DNA of 32,289 bases from Oscillospiraceae bacterium (GTDB lineage Bacteria > Bacillota > Clostridia > Oscillospirales > Oscillospiraceae), in assembly GCA_902784305.1 (NCBI GenBank), contig CACZUK010000009.1:1-32289 (forward strand), written 5' to 3'. Below are positions 1-7,012 of the stretch, one piece after another. The notes beneath the pieces are model-generated. The model did not search any database. It was not told the origin of the DNA and saw nothing but the letters and a program-made list of their open reading frames with translations. Numbering within the stretch: the first letter of the stretch is position 1; every line of letters begins with the position of its first letter. The translations under genes and the position numbers were made by a program.

Positions 1-1
1 C

Positions 2-610
2 GGCGTCAAGGGCATCGGGGAAAAGGGCGCTCTGGGTTTGATTCAGAAATATGGCAGCGTGGCCGCAATCTATGAACAATTCGACGCGCTGGACCTGAAA
101 CCCGCCCAGCGCAGACGGCTGGACGAGGGCCGCGAGGATGCCAGGCGCTCCTATGAGCTGGCCACCATCCGCTGCGACGCGCCCCTCCCCTTCCAGCCGG
201 AGGAGAATCTGCGTCAGGAGCCGGAGCGGGGTCGGCTGTATCAGCTCTTCTGTCAGCTGGAGTTCAACCGGCTGATTGACCGCTTCGGCCTCACGCCGGA
301 GGAGCCTGCCCCGTCTGAGGACGCGCCTCAGGAAGTCCGGGGCAGCTGCACCGTGCAGATGCCCGCCTCGGAGGAGGAGCTGGAACCCCTGCTCTCCCTG
401 TGGCGGGAGGCTGAGGCTGTGTCCGTGCTGGCTCTGCCGGATTTGTCCGCTGTGGCGGTGGACGGTGTGGAGCGCCGCGGCGAAGCCATCGGCGTGGTCC
501 TCGCCCGGAATGTGCTGGGTGAGGAGCGCTATCAGGCGGCGCTGGAAGAGCTCTTCTCCCCCGCCGTGCGCAAGCAGGCCCACAGCAGGCCCACCGCGTC
601 AAGGAGCTGA
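2..610 (+). CDS. polA: DNA polymerase I, 5'-nuclease end and proofreading-like domain (partial, frame-broken)
   Basis: The frame is open from base 2, so the N-terminus lies outside the window. The first residues (GVKGIGEKGALGLI) are the helix-hairpin-helix of the PolA 5'-nuclease domain. An acidic linker follows, then a degenerate 3'-5' exonuclease-like domain in which I see no DxE motif; lack of proofreading is common in Firmicutes PolA. The frame is lost at an exact 11-bp tandem duplication (573-594): after ...VRKQAH it runs through nine foreign residues to TGA 608-610. Removing one repeat copy restores VRKQAHRVKELMNLLL, which continues into the next reading frame. This is therefore one ancestral polA gene now split in two. 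Product identity is certain; whether the break is biological or an assembly error is not. Confidence 0.85.
   Translation, partial: GVKGIGEKGALGLIQKYGSVAAIYEQFDALDLKPAQRRRLDEGREDARRSYELATIRCDAPLPFQPEENLRQEPERGRLYQLFCQLEFNRLIDRFGLTPEEPAPSEDAPQEVRGSCTVQMPASEEELEPLLSLWREAEAVSVLALPDLSAVAVDGVERRGEAIGVVLARNVLGEERYQAALEELFSPAVRKQAHSRPTASRS
573..594 (+). repeat. 11-bp exact tandem duplication inside polA
   Basis: The unit agcaggcccac occurs at 573-583 and again at 584-594 with no mismatch. Eleven is not a multiple of three, so the second copy shifts the polA frame. Deleting either copy rejoins the two polA frames without any other change, which identifies the duplication as the cause of the split. 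Confidence 0.95.
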
Positions 611-2100
611 TGAACCTGCTGCTGGGCGCGGGTCTGGGCACCGAGGGCTTTGTGTTCGACACGGCGCTGGCCGCCTACCTGCTCAACCCCACCGCCGGGA
701 GCTATGAGCTGCCGGAGCTGTTTCAAACCTACTGCGGCGCGCCGCTGAACAGCGCTCAGACCTGGGAGACGTTCCCGGACGAGCCGGAGCAGCGCGGACA
801 GGCCGCCGCGGACCTGCTCAGCGCCGCCGCCGCTGTGGGGGCGCTCCGGGAGAAAATGGAGCCGAAGCTGGCCGAAAACGGCCTGACGGAGCTGTTTCAG
901 ACCGTAGAGCTGCCCCTGTGCCCGGTGCTGGCCGAGATGGAGCGTGCAGGCGTTCTGGTGGACCGGGACGCGCTGGAGCGCTTCGGAGCGACGCTGACCC
1001 AGGGCATCGGAAGCGCCCAGCGGAGCGTCTACGAGCAGGCGGGGCTGGAGTTCAACATCAACTCCACCAAGCAGCTGGGCGAGGTGTTGTTCGACAAGCT
1101 CCAGCTGCCCGCCGGAAAGAAGACCAGCCGGGGCTACTCCACCAGCGCCGAGGTGCTGGACAAGCTCCGGGGCTTCCACCCGGTGGTGGACGGCGTGCTG
1201 GAGTACCGTCAGCTGACCAAGCTCAACTCCACCTATGTGCAGGGCCTGACCAAGGTCATCGCGGACGACGCGCGGATTCACACCAGCTTCCAGAACACCG
1301 TCACCGCAACGGGGCGGCTCTCCTCCACGGAGCCGAACCTGCAAAACATCCCCGTGCGGACGGAGCTGGGCGCGGAAATGCGGAAAATGTTCATCGCCGC
1401 CCCGGGCAATGTGCTGGTGGACGCGGACTACTCCCAGATTGAGCTGCGGCTGCTGGCCCATATGGCCGACGACGCGGCCATGATTGAGAGCTTCCGCTCC
1501 GGCGGGGACATCCACGCCGCCACCGCCGCCCAGGTCTACGGCGTGGCGCCGGAGCTGGTCACCAAACAGATGCGCTCCGCCGCCAAGGCCATCAACTTCG
1601 GCATCGTCTACGGCATGTCCGCCTTCTCCCTGTCTCAGGACCTCCACATCACCGTGGGAGAGGCGAAAGCCTATATGAACGCCTATTTTAAGAACTATTC
1701 CGGGGTGCAGCGCTACCTCAAGGAGGTGGTCGCCCAGGCGAAGGAGCAGGGCTATGCCGTCACCCTGCTGGGCCGCCACCGCTGGCTGCCGGAGCTGAAG
1801 TCCACCAACTTCAACATCCGCAGCTTCGGGGAGCGGGTGGCCATGAACATGCCCATTCAGGGCACCGCCGCCGACATCATCAAGCTGGCCATGATTCGGG
1901 TACAGAACCGCCTCAAGGCCGAGGGACTGGCCGGGCGGCTGGTGCTCCAGGTCCACGATGAGCTGATTGTCGAGTGTCCCGAGGCTGAGGCCGAGCAGGT
2001 CAAGGTGCTGGTGCAGCAGGAGATGGAGCAGGTCATGGAGCTTCGGGTGCCCCTGCTGGCCGAGGCCCAAATCGGCCACAGCTGGTCCGACGCTCACTAG
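610..2100 (+). CDS. polA: DNA polymerase I, polymerase (Klenow-like) part, 496 aa
   Basis: This is the 3' half of the split polA. It holds the end of the exonuclease-like domain (FDTALAAYLLNPT) and the complete family A polymerase domain: motif A DYSQIELRLLAH, motif B RSAAKAINFGIVYG (an O-helix with the Arg, Lys, Phe and Tyr positions) and motif C VHDE near the C-terminus. ATG 610 overlaps the upstream TGA as TGATG. AAGGAG lies at 601-606, only 3 nt before the ATG, which is tight but could support reinitiation. The piece could thus be made as a separate Klenow-like protein without the 5'-nuclease. In an intact homologue it would be continuous with the preceding frame. If the duplication is an artefact, the correct gene is a single polA ending at 2100. 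Confidence 0.9.
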   Translation: MNLLLGAGLGTEGFVFDTALAAYLLNPTAGSYELPELFQTYCGAPLNSAQTWETFPDEPEQRGQAAADLLSAAAAVGALREKMEPKLAENGLTELFQTVELPLCPVLAEMERAGVLVDRDALERFGATLTQGIGSAQRSVYEQAGLEFNINSTKQLGEVLFDKLQLPAGKKTSRGYSTSAEVLDKLRGFHPVVDGVLEYRQLTKLNSTYVQGLTKVIADDARIHTSFQNTVTATGRLSSTEPNLQNIPVRTELGAEMRKMFIAAPGNVLVDADYSQIELRLLAHMADDAAMIESFRSGGDIHAATAAQVYGVAPELVTKQMRSAAKAINFGIVYGMSAFSLSQDLHITVGEAKAYMNAYFKNYSGVQRYLKEVVAQAKEQGYAVTLLGRHRWLPELKSTNFNIRSFGERVAMNMPIQGTAADIIKLAMIRVQNRLKAEGLAGRLVLQVHDELIVECPEAEAEQVKVLVQQEMEQVMELRVPLLAEAQIGHSWSDAH

Positions 2101-2141
2101 AGCAAAATTCAAAAATACGGGCACAAAGGAAGGGATGCAGA

Positions 2142-2243
2142 ATGGTTCACAACGAGGCGGAGGACGCAGGCAGGCTGACGCCTGTCAAGGACGATGAAAT
2201 GCCCTTTGGGTGCAACGAAGTTGTGGGCGATTCTGCGCCCTGA
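2142..2243 (+). CDS. Possible 33-aa small ORF between polA and the recombinase
   Basis: ATG 2142 lies about 11 nt after an AAAGGAAG stretch (2127-2134) and opens a 33-codon frame (MVHNEAEDAGRLTPV...) ending at TGA 2243, 41 nt before the recombinase start. It matches no family I know, and the SD spacing is long. It may instead be plain leader sequence. It is listed only because this stretch has no other assignment. Confidence 0.2.
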   Translation: MVHNEAEDAGRLTPVKDDEMPFGCNEVVGDSAP

Positions 2244-2284
2244 ACTGTGTCAGGATTTTTGAAGATTGCGATAAGGAGGCACAT

Positions 2285-3472
2285 ATGGACTACACTGAAC
2301 TCTCCCCCCTGCTGCGGGACTTTCTGGCCTACCACGAGACCGTGCAGGGGCACTCCCAGCAGACGGTGGACGAGTATTATCTGGATTTGCGCGGCTTCTT
2401 CCGCTACCTCAAGCGCTCCAAGGGCCTTGTGCCCAAGGACACGGCGCTGGAGGACATCTCCATTGCGGATGTGGACCTTGCCATGGTCCGGGAGGTGGAC
2501 CTGAGTCAGGTCTACGACTACCTCTTCTTCCTGTCCAAGGAAAGGCGGCTGAACAATGCCTCCAGAGCCCGAAAAGCGGCCAGTATCCGCTCCTTTTTCA
2601 AGTATTTATCCAAGAAAACCCATCAGATGGACCACAACCCCGTGGAGGAGCTGGACAGCCCCAAGCTCAAACGCGCCCTGCCCCGCTACCTGACGCTGGA
2701 CCAGTGCATGCAGCTGCTGGAGGCCGTTTCCGGGGAGAATCAGGAGCGGGACTACTGCATTCTGATGCTCTTTCTCAACTGCGGACTGCGTATCTCCGAG
2801 CTGGTGGGCCTGAACGTCACGGACCTCCAGGAGAACACCGTCCGCGTGCTGGGCAAGGGCAACAAGGAGCGCATCCTCTACCTGAACAGCGGCTGTCAGC
2901 AGGCATTGGAGGACTGGCTGATTGTGCGCAGCGGCCTGACCCTCATCGACCAGAAAGCCCTGTTCGTCACTCCCCGGCAGCGCAAACGCGTCACCCGGGC
3001 GGGGGTCCACTATATGATTAAAAAGCGGCTGCTGGAGGCCGGTCTGGACGCCAGCCGCTACTCCGCCCACAAGCTCCGCCACACCGCCGCCACGCTGATG
3101 CTGCAAAACGGCGTGGACGTGCGGACGCTTCAGGAGGTGCTGGGCCATGACCACCTGAACACCACGCAAATCTACACCCACATCGACAACGAGAATCTGC
3201 GCCTGGCCGCTCAGGCCAACCCGCTGGGCGGGCGGACGGGCAAGGCCGCGCAGAAGACTGCCGAGGCATCGAACGCTTCGGACGCGAAACAACCGCAAAA
3301 AATGAAGCGGCATCAGACCAGGAATCAGCTGCGCACGCTGACGCGCACGCAAAAGCGGAAGCTGACGCCCAAGCAGCTGCGAAAGCTCAAATGGAAGCGC
3401 ATGCGCAAGCACATTTGGCGCGTAAAGAGTATACACCCCCATCAGGGAGAGAAAAGGAGAGATTTACCATGA
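2285..3472 (+). CDS. Xer-type tyrosine recombinase with a long basic tail
   Basis: Site-specific recombinase of the XerC/XerD type, probably for chromosome dimer resolution. ATG 2285 was chosen because AAGGAGG (2273-2279) sits 5 nt upstream; the longer frame to 2210 has no such site. The N-terminal SAM-like DNA-binding domain (about 1-110) is followed by the catalytic domain with Arg169 (CGLRISEL), a Lys in the GKGNKER beta hairpin, His262-x-x-Arg265 (HKLRH), His288 (LGHDH) and the nucleophile Tyr297 (IYTHI). The domain ends near residue 312; a Xer protein usually stops around 300. Here about 80 more residues follow, the last 57 very rich in Lys/Arg. The stop overlaps the metY ATG (ATGA at 3469-3472), suggesting coupling. 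I cannot tell XerC from XerD, and no phage or att context is visible. Confidence 0.88.
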   Translation: MDYTELSPLLRDFLAYHETVQGHSQQTVDEYYLDLRGFFRYLKRSKGLVPKDTALEDISIADVDLAMVREVDLSQVYDYLFFLSKERRLNNASRARKAASIRSFFKYLSKKTHQMDHNPVEELDSPKLKRALPRYLTLDQCMQLLEAVSGENQERDYCILMLFLNCGLRISELVGLNVTDLQENTVRVLGKGNKERILYLNSGCQQALEDWLIVRSGLTLIDQKALFVTPRQRKRVTRAGVHYMIKKRLLEAGLDASRYSAHKLRHTAATLMLQNGVDVRTLQEVLGHDHLNTTQIYTHIDNENLRLAAQANPLGGRTGKAAQKTAEASNASDAKQPQKMKRHQTRNQLRTLTRTQKRKLTPKQLRKLKWKRMRKHIWRVKSIHPHQGEKRRDLP

Positions 3473-4752
3473 GCAACTACAAACTCGGCACCACCTGCGT
3501 GCAGGGCGGCTACACCCCCGGCAACGGCGAGCCCCGTCAGGTCCCCATCATCCAGTCCACCACCTTTAAATACGACACCAGCGAGGACATGGGCAAGCTC
3601 TTCGACCTGGAGGCCACCGGCTACTTCTACACCCGGCTCCAGAACCCCACCAACGACTATGTGGCGGCCAAAATCGCCGAGCTGGAGGGCGGCACCGCGG
3701 CTATGCTCACCTCCTCCGGCCAGTCGGCCAACTTCTTCGCCCTGTTCAACATCTGCCAGTGCGGCGACCACATCGTCGCCAGCTCCTCCATCTACGGAGG
3801 CACCTTCAACCTCATCTCCGTGACCATGGCGAAGATGGGCATCACCACCACCTTCGTCTCCCCCGACGCCAGCGAGGAGGAGCTGAGCGCCGCGTTCCAG
3901 CCCAACACCAAGGCCATGTTCGGCGAGACCATCGCCAATCCCGCCCTGACCGTGCTGGACATCGAGAAGTTCGCCAAGGTCGCCCACGCCCACGGCGTGC
4001 CCCTGATTGTGGACAACACCTTCCCCACCCCCATCAACTGCCGTCCCTTCGAGTGGGGCGCGGACATCGTCACCCACGCCACCACCAAGTATATGGACGG
4101 CCACGGCGCGGCGGTGGGCGGCGCCATCGTGGACAGCGGCAAGTTCGACTGGGCCGCCCACGCCGACAAGTTCCCCGGCCTGTGCACCCCCGACGAGAGC
4201 TACCACGGCATCACCTATGTGGAGAAGTTCGGCCTGGCCGGCGCGTTCATCACCAAATGCACCGCTCAGCTCATGCGCGACTTCGGCGCGATTCAGTCCC
4301 CCCAGAACGCCTTTTTGCTGAATCTGGGCCTGGAATCCCTCCATGTGCGCATGCCCAAGCACGTCGAGAACGGTCAGGCCGTGGCCGAGTTCTTGAACAG
4401 CCATCCCAAGGTGGCCTATGTCAACTACTCCGGCCTGCCCGGCGACAAGTATTACGAGCTGGCCCAGAAGTACCTGCCCAAGGGCGGCTGCGGCGTGGTC
4501 AGCTTCGGCCTTAAGGGCGGCCGGGACGCCGCCTCCACCTTCATGAAGCACCTCAAGCTGGGCGCCATCGAGACCCATGTGGCCGACGCGCGCACCTGCT
4601 GCCTGAATCCCGCCACCTCCACCCACCGCCAGCTCACCGACGAGCAGCTGCGCGACGCGGGCGTCCCCGCCGAGCTCATCCGCATCAGCCTCGGCATTGA
4701 GGACAAGGAAGACCTGATTGCGGACATCGCCCAGGCTCTTGACGCGATTTAA
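3469..4752 (+). CDS. metY: O-acetylhomoserine sulfhydrylase, PLP-dependent
   Basis: Cys/Met metabolism PLP enzyme of 427 aa that makes homocysteine from O-acetylhomoserine and sulfide (cytoplasmic; may also use other thiols). Recognisable blocks are YTRLQNPT near residue 52, the SGQSANFFAL helix, IVDNTFPTP, and the Schiff-base lysine Lys207 in HATTKYMDGHG; the C-terminal domain has the family's SSHRQL-like stretch, here STHRQL. Length and order fit MetY rather than the shorter MetB/MetC (about 380-400 aa). ATG 3469 is preceded by AAGGAG (3454-3459) and overlaps the recombinase stop by 4 nt. I see no SAM or T-box riboswitch. A hairpin terminator follows at 4781. Confidence 0.93.
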   Translation: MSNYKLGTTCVQGGYTPGNGEPRQVPIIQSTTFKYDTSEDMGKLFDLEATGYFYTRLQNPTNDYVAAKIAELEGGTAAMLTSSGQSANFFALFNICQCGDHIVASSSIYGGTFNLISVTMAKMGITTTFVSPDASEEELSAAFQPNTKAMFGETIANPALTVLDIEKFAKVAHAHGVPLIVDNTFPTPINCRPFEWGADIVTHATTKYMDGHGAAVGGAIVDSGKFDWAAHADKFPGLCTPDESYHGITYVEKFGLAGAFITKCTAQLMRDFGAIQSPQNAFLLNLGLESLHVRMPKHVENGQAVAEFLNSHPKVAYVNYSGLPGDKYYELAQKYLPKGGCGVVSFGLKGGRDAASTFMKHLKLGAIETHVADARTCCLNPATSTHRQLTDEQLRDAGVPAELIRISLGIEDKEDLIADIAQALDAI

Positions 4753-4780
4753 TCCACTTTTTCGCCCGTTTTGTGACATT

Positions 4781-4815
4781 CGGCCCTCAGCCCGCGCTGG
4801 GGGCCGTTTCCCTTG
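4781..4815 (+). terminator. Rho-independent terminator after metY
   Basis: An 11-bp stem (4781-4791 with 4796-4806, one G-T pair) has the loop CCGC and is followed by TTTCCCTT. It lies 28 nt after the metY stop and before the sigV promoter. Confidence 0.75.
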
Positions 4816-4846
4816 CTGAAAAAAACGCAAAAATTTTTGAGTCGTG

Positions 4847-4874
4847 TGAAACTTTTCCCCCCGCCCCAGCGTCT
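4847..4874 (+). promoter_or_regulatory. ECF-type promoter of sigV (likely autoregulated)
   Basis: TGAAAC (4847-4852), a 17-nt spacer beginning with a T/C run, then CGTCT (4870-4874), followed by AA. This matches the TGAAAC...CGTC pattern of Bacillus ECF sigma promoters of the SigV/X/W/M group. It lies 28 nt before the sigV ATG, so the sigma factor probably transcribes its own operon. Confidence 0.75.
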
Positions 4875-4902
4875 AACAGTCAGAACACAGGAGGTGAGCA
4901 AC

Positions 4903-5382
4903 ATGAGAGAGGATTTGCAGCAGCAAATCGAAGAACGCTTGCTGGACCAATACCCGCGGCTGTACCGTCTGGCTTACAGCTATCTGAAAAATGAGTCGGA
5001 CGCCCAGGACGCGGTGCAGAACGGCGCCTGCAAGGCCCTCCGCGGCTGGAGGAGCGTGCAGGACGCCCGATACCTGGACACCTGGCTCTACCGCATCGTC
5101 ATGAACGAGGCCCTGACCCTGCTCCGGGCGCGGCAGCGCTGGAGTCAGGACGAGACGGCTCTGGAGAATGAGAGCGTCGAGGACACCTACGAGGATGTGG
5201 ACCTCCACCGGGCGGTGGAGGCGCTGGGAGAGCCGGACCGCAGCATCGTTACCCTGCGCTACTTTGAGGAGCTTTCCCTCAAGGAGGTAGCCCAGGTGGT
5301 CGATATGCCCCTGAACAGCGTGAAAAGCAGGCTGTACCGGGCGCTGGAGAAGCTGCGCGGCATGTTAAAGGAGGAGAACTGA
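4903..5382 (+). CDS. sigV: ECF sigma factor, SigV type
   Basis: RNA polymerase sigma-70 family ECF protein of 159 aa. Region 2 is at about 12-75 (QYPRLYRLAYSYLKNESDAQDAVQ, then DTWLYRIVMNEAL) and region 4 at about 105-155 (RSIVTLRYFEELSLKEVAQVVDMPLNSVKSRLYRALEKL, a helix-turn-helix). ATG 4903 is chosen because AGGAGGTG (4889-4896) sits 6 nt upstream; the extension to 4813 would be too long and would run through the promoter. It is followed after 1 nt by an RsiV-like anti-sigma gene, which supports the SigV assignment. In Bacillus and Enterococcus SigV is released when lysozyme triggers RsiV cleavage and then turns on cell-wall modification genes. No such target gene is in this window. Confidence 0.9.
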   Translation: MREDLQQQIEERLLDQYPRLYRLAYSYLKNESDAQDAVQNGACKALRGWRSVQDARYLDTWLYRIVMNEALTLLRARQRWSQDETALENESVEDTYEDVDLHRAVEALGEPDRSIVTLRYFEELSLKEVAQVVDMPLNSVKSRLYRALEKLRGMLKEEN

Positions 5383-5383
5383 C

Positions 5384-6280
5384 ATGAAAAATCTGGAAAA
5401 GAGGCTTGAGGAGTTGAAGAACGATTACCAGTCCGTTCCAATCCCCGAGGATGGCCGGGAACGGCTCAAGGACGCGATGCAGAAGGCAAAGGAGGAAATC
5501 GCCATGAACGAGCGCAAGAATCATCAGAACAAGAACCACAGCCTGTTCCGCCGCTTCGGCGCGCTGGCCGCCGCCCTGGCCCTGGTGCTGGCCCTGCCCA
5601 ACTCCAACGCCCAGGTCGCCCGGGCCATGGGAGAGCTGCCCGTGGTGGGCACCTTCTTCCGGGCGGTCACCGTGCGGCAGTTCCAGTATGAGGACGAGGG
5701 CGCCAGCGCCCAAGTGGAGGTCCCCGAGCTGCGCACCAACAGCGACAGCAGCGCGGCGGAGCAGGTGAACGCGGACGTGGCCAGGTATGTGGACGGCCTT
5801 ACCGAGGAGTTCCGCAGCCGCGTGCAGGAGCTGGACGGTCAGGCTCACACCGACCTCACCGTGGAGTATGAGGTCGTCACCGACACCGAAGACTGGCTCA
5901 CCCTGCGCCTGTACGCCGAGACCGTGGAGGCCTCCGGCGCCCAGTTCGAGCGCTACTACAACATCGACAAGGCCGCCGACAAGGTGGTGCAGCTCTCCGA
6001 CCTCTTCTCTGACAAGGACCAGGGCCTGAAGCTGGTCAGCGAGGACATCAAGCGGCAGATGCGCGAGCAGATGAAGGCGGATGACAGCGTCAGCTACTTC
6101 CTGGACAGCGACATCCCCGAGGACGACTTCCACCAGGTGAAGGACGACCAGAACTTCTGGCTGGACAGCAACGGCAATCTGGTGGTCTGCTTCGACGAGT
6201 ACGAGGTGGCCCCCGGCTCCATGGGTCTGGTGCAGTTCACCGTGGAGCGCGGCGTGTTCGCGGACGCTTTGGCGAAGTGA
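5384..6280 (+). CDS. rsiV: RsiV-like anti-sigma factor, lysozyme receptor family
   Basis: Single-pass membrane anti-sigma factor of 298 aa. The N-terminal cytoplasmic part (1-50) should bind SigV. One membrane helix lies at about 57-73, and a signal-peptidase-like site (ARA, ending near Ala81) sits just outside the membrane, as in RsiV. The outer part (about 100-298) is a DUF4163/DUF3298 domain with RsiV signatures: YEVVTDTEDWLTLR, RYYNIDK, IKRQMREQMK and a C-terminal FDEYEVAPGSMG. In B. subtilis that domain binds lysozyme, which allows signal peptidase and then RasP to cleave RsiV. Start ATG 5384 has AAAGGAGG at 5367-5374 and lies 1 nt after the sigV stop. All parts needed for the known mechanism appear present. 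Confidence 0.9.
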   Translation: MKNLEKRLEELKNDYQSVPIPEDGRERLKDAMQKAKEEIAMNERKNHQNKNHSLFRRFGALAAALALVLALPNSNAQVARAMGELPVVGTFFRAVTVRQFQYEDEGASAQVEVPELRTNSDSSAAEQVNADVARYVDGLTEEFRSRVQELDGQAHTDLTVEYEVVTDTEDWLTLRLYAETVEASGAQFERYYNIDKAADKVVQLSDLFSDKDQGLKLVSEDIKRQMREQMKADDSVSYFLDSDIPEDDFHQVKDDQNFWLDSNGNLVVCFDEYEVAPGSMGLVQFTVERGVFADALAK

Positions 6281-6313
6281 GCTGAATTATGAACAAAAAC
6301 TTCCCGTTTCCCC

Positions 6314-6358
6314 GGCGGCGCGGTCCCTTTTGAGGCTGCGCCGCCTCTTTTTGTTTTT
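6314..6358 (+). terminator. Rho-independent terminator after rsiV
   Basis: Stem GGCGGCGC (6314-6321) pairs with GCGCCGCC (6338-6345), with further partial pairing in the loop, followed by TCTTTTTGTTTTT. It separates the sigV operon from the csoR promoter. Confidence 0.85.
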
Positions 6359-6371
6359 CTCCGTTTGCCCC

Positions 6372-6400
6372 TTGACAGATACCCCTATGGGGTATATAAT
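6372..6400 (+). promoter_or_regulatory. Consensus sigma-A promoter of csoR
   Basis: TTGACA (6372-6377), 17-nt spacer, TATAAT (6395-6400): both hexamers are perfect. The spacer is almost filled by the first CsoR-type operator, so repressor binding would block RNA polymerase. Confidence 0.93.
6379..6395. promoter_or_regulatory. CsoR operator 1 (between -35 and -10)
   Basis: A perfect palindrome, ATACCCC-TAT-GGGGTAT. A/T-flanked C runs facing G runs are the known CsoR/RcnR-family operator style. It overlaps the first base of the -10 box. Confidence 0.88.
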
Positions 6401-6415
6401 GCGTGTCAGAAGGAG

Positions 6416-6432
6416 ATACCCCTGTGGGGTAT
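6416..6432. promoter_or_regulatory. CsoR operator 2 (leader, before the SD)
   Basis: A second copy, ATACCCC-TGT-GGGGTAT, with identical arms to operator 1. Its centre is 37 bp downstream, in the transcribed leader just before the csoR SD. Two sites this close suggest tight, possibly cooperative repression. Confidence 0.88.
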
Positions 6433-6447
6433 AGTGGAGGTGGAACC

Positions 6448-6759
6448 ATGGAAGAGAAAGCCTGTCCTCAGTGCTCGGAACGCAAAAAAATGCGCACACC
6501 GGCCGAAAAAAAGGCCCTGATGGTTCGGCTGCGCCGGGCCGAGGGTCAGATTCGGGGCATTGAGAAGATGGTGGAGAACGACGCCTACTGCCCGGACATT
6601 CTGGTGCAGGTCAGCGCCGTCACCAGCGCGCTGAACAGCTTCAGCCGGGAGCTGCTGGCCTGTCATTTGCGCAGCTGCGTGGTGGAGGACATCCGCGCCG
6701 GACGGGATGAGTCGGTGGATGAGCTGGTCAAGCTGGTGCAGAAGCTGATGAAGGGGTAA
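6448..6759 (+). CDS. csoR: Copper-sensing repressor CsoR
   Basis: All-helical metal-sensing repressor of the CsoR/RcnR/FrmR family, 103 aa. Core motif RLRRAEGQIRGIEKMV. The Cu(I) ligand set is complete and correctly spaced: Cys48 (AYCPD), His73 and Cys77 (CHLRSC), the C-x24-H-x3-C pattern of true CsoR rather than FrmR or RcnR. ATG 6448 follows GGAGG (6436-6440) by 7 nt; an earlier in-frame start at 6403 would run through operator 2. The N-terminus carries an extra CPQC pair, which may be a clade feature. The paired operators in its own promoter and copA downstream point to copper-induced autoregulation. Confidence 0.92.
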   Translation: MEEKACPQCSERKKMRTPAEKKALMVRLRRAEGQIRGIEKMVENDAYCPDILVQVSAVTSALNSFSRELLACHLRSCVVEDIRAGRDESVDELVKLVQKLMKG

Positions 6760-6791
6760 AAATACCGGGGTTTTGTGCCGGATGGGTCGGG

Positions 6792-7012
6792 TCGGAGAAT
6801 CCGGTCAAGCTGGTGTGAATGCGAACGAAAGGCTGAAAAGCCGCTGTTTCTTCGCACAGGGCGGGACGGGTCGGAGAATCCGGTCAAGCTGGTGCGAGAG
6901 TGGACGAAATGCTAAAAAGACGCTGTTTCTTCGCGCCGGGCTAAATGAGTCTGAAAATGGGCTGTTTCGCTGGTACAATGTGGATGAAAGGTTGAAAAAA
7001 TGGAACAATTTC
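6792..7012 (+). repeat. Imperfect tandem repeat, period about 79 bp, between csoR and copA
   Basis: Two close copies start at 6792 and 6871 (shared: tcggagaatccggtcaagct, then ggtg, a gacgaa/aacgaa block and gctgtttcttcgc). A third, more diverged copy starts at 6950 and runs into the copA start. A related stretch (ggtcaagctggtgc) also occurs in the last codons of csoR, so the array may have grown from that end. No protein is supported here. Similar units may be dispersed elsewhere in the genome, which cannot be tested from one window. Confidence 0.8.
6951..6979 (+). promoter_or_regulatory. Possible extended -10 promoter for copA
   Basis: CTGAAA (6951-6956), 17 nt, TGG-TACAAT (6971-6979), ending 20 nt before the copA ATG. 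It lies in the third repeat unit; the other two units do not have the -10 box. It has no CsoR palindrome, so it could give a copper-independent basal level. Confidence 0.4.

Noticed and set aside
532-2124. Long minus-strand ORF opposite polA
   Set aside because: Rich in His/Gly/Leu from reading GC-rich coding DNA backwards; the plus strand carries unmistakable PolA motifs.
2285-3472. Recombinase as integrase of a mobile element
   Set aside because: No att repeats, tRNA, phage genes or composition change around it; it sits between polA and metY as a housekeeping-type Xer.
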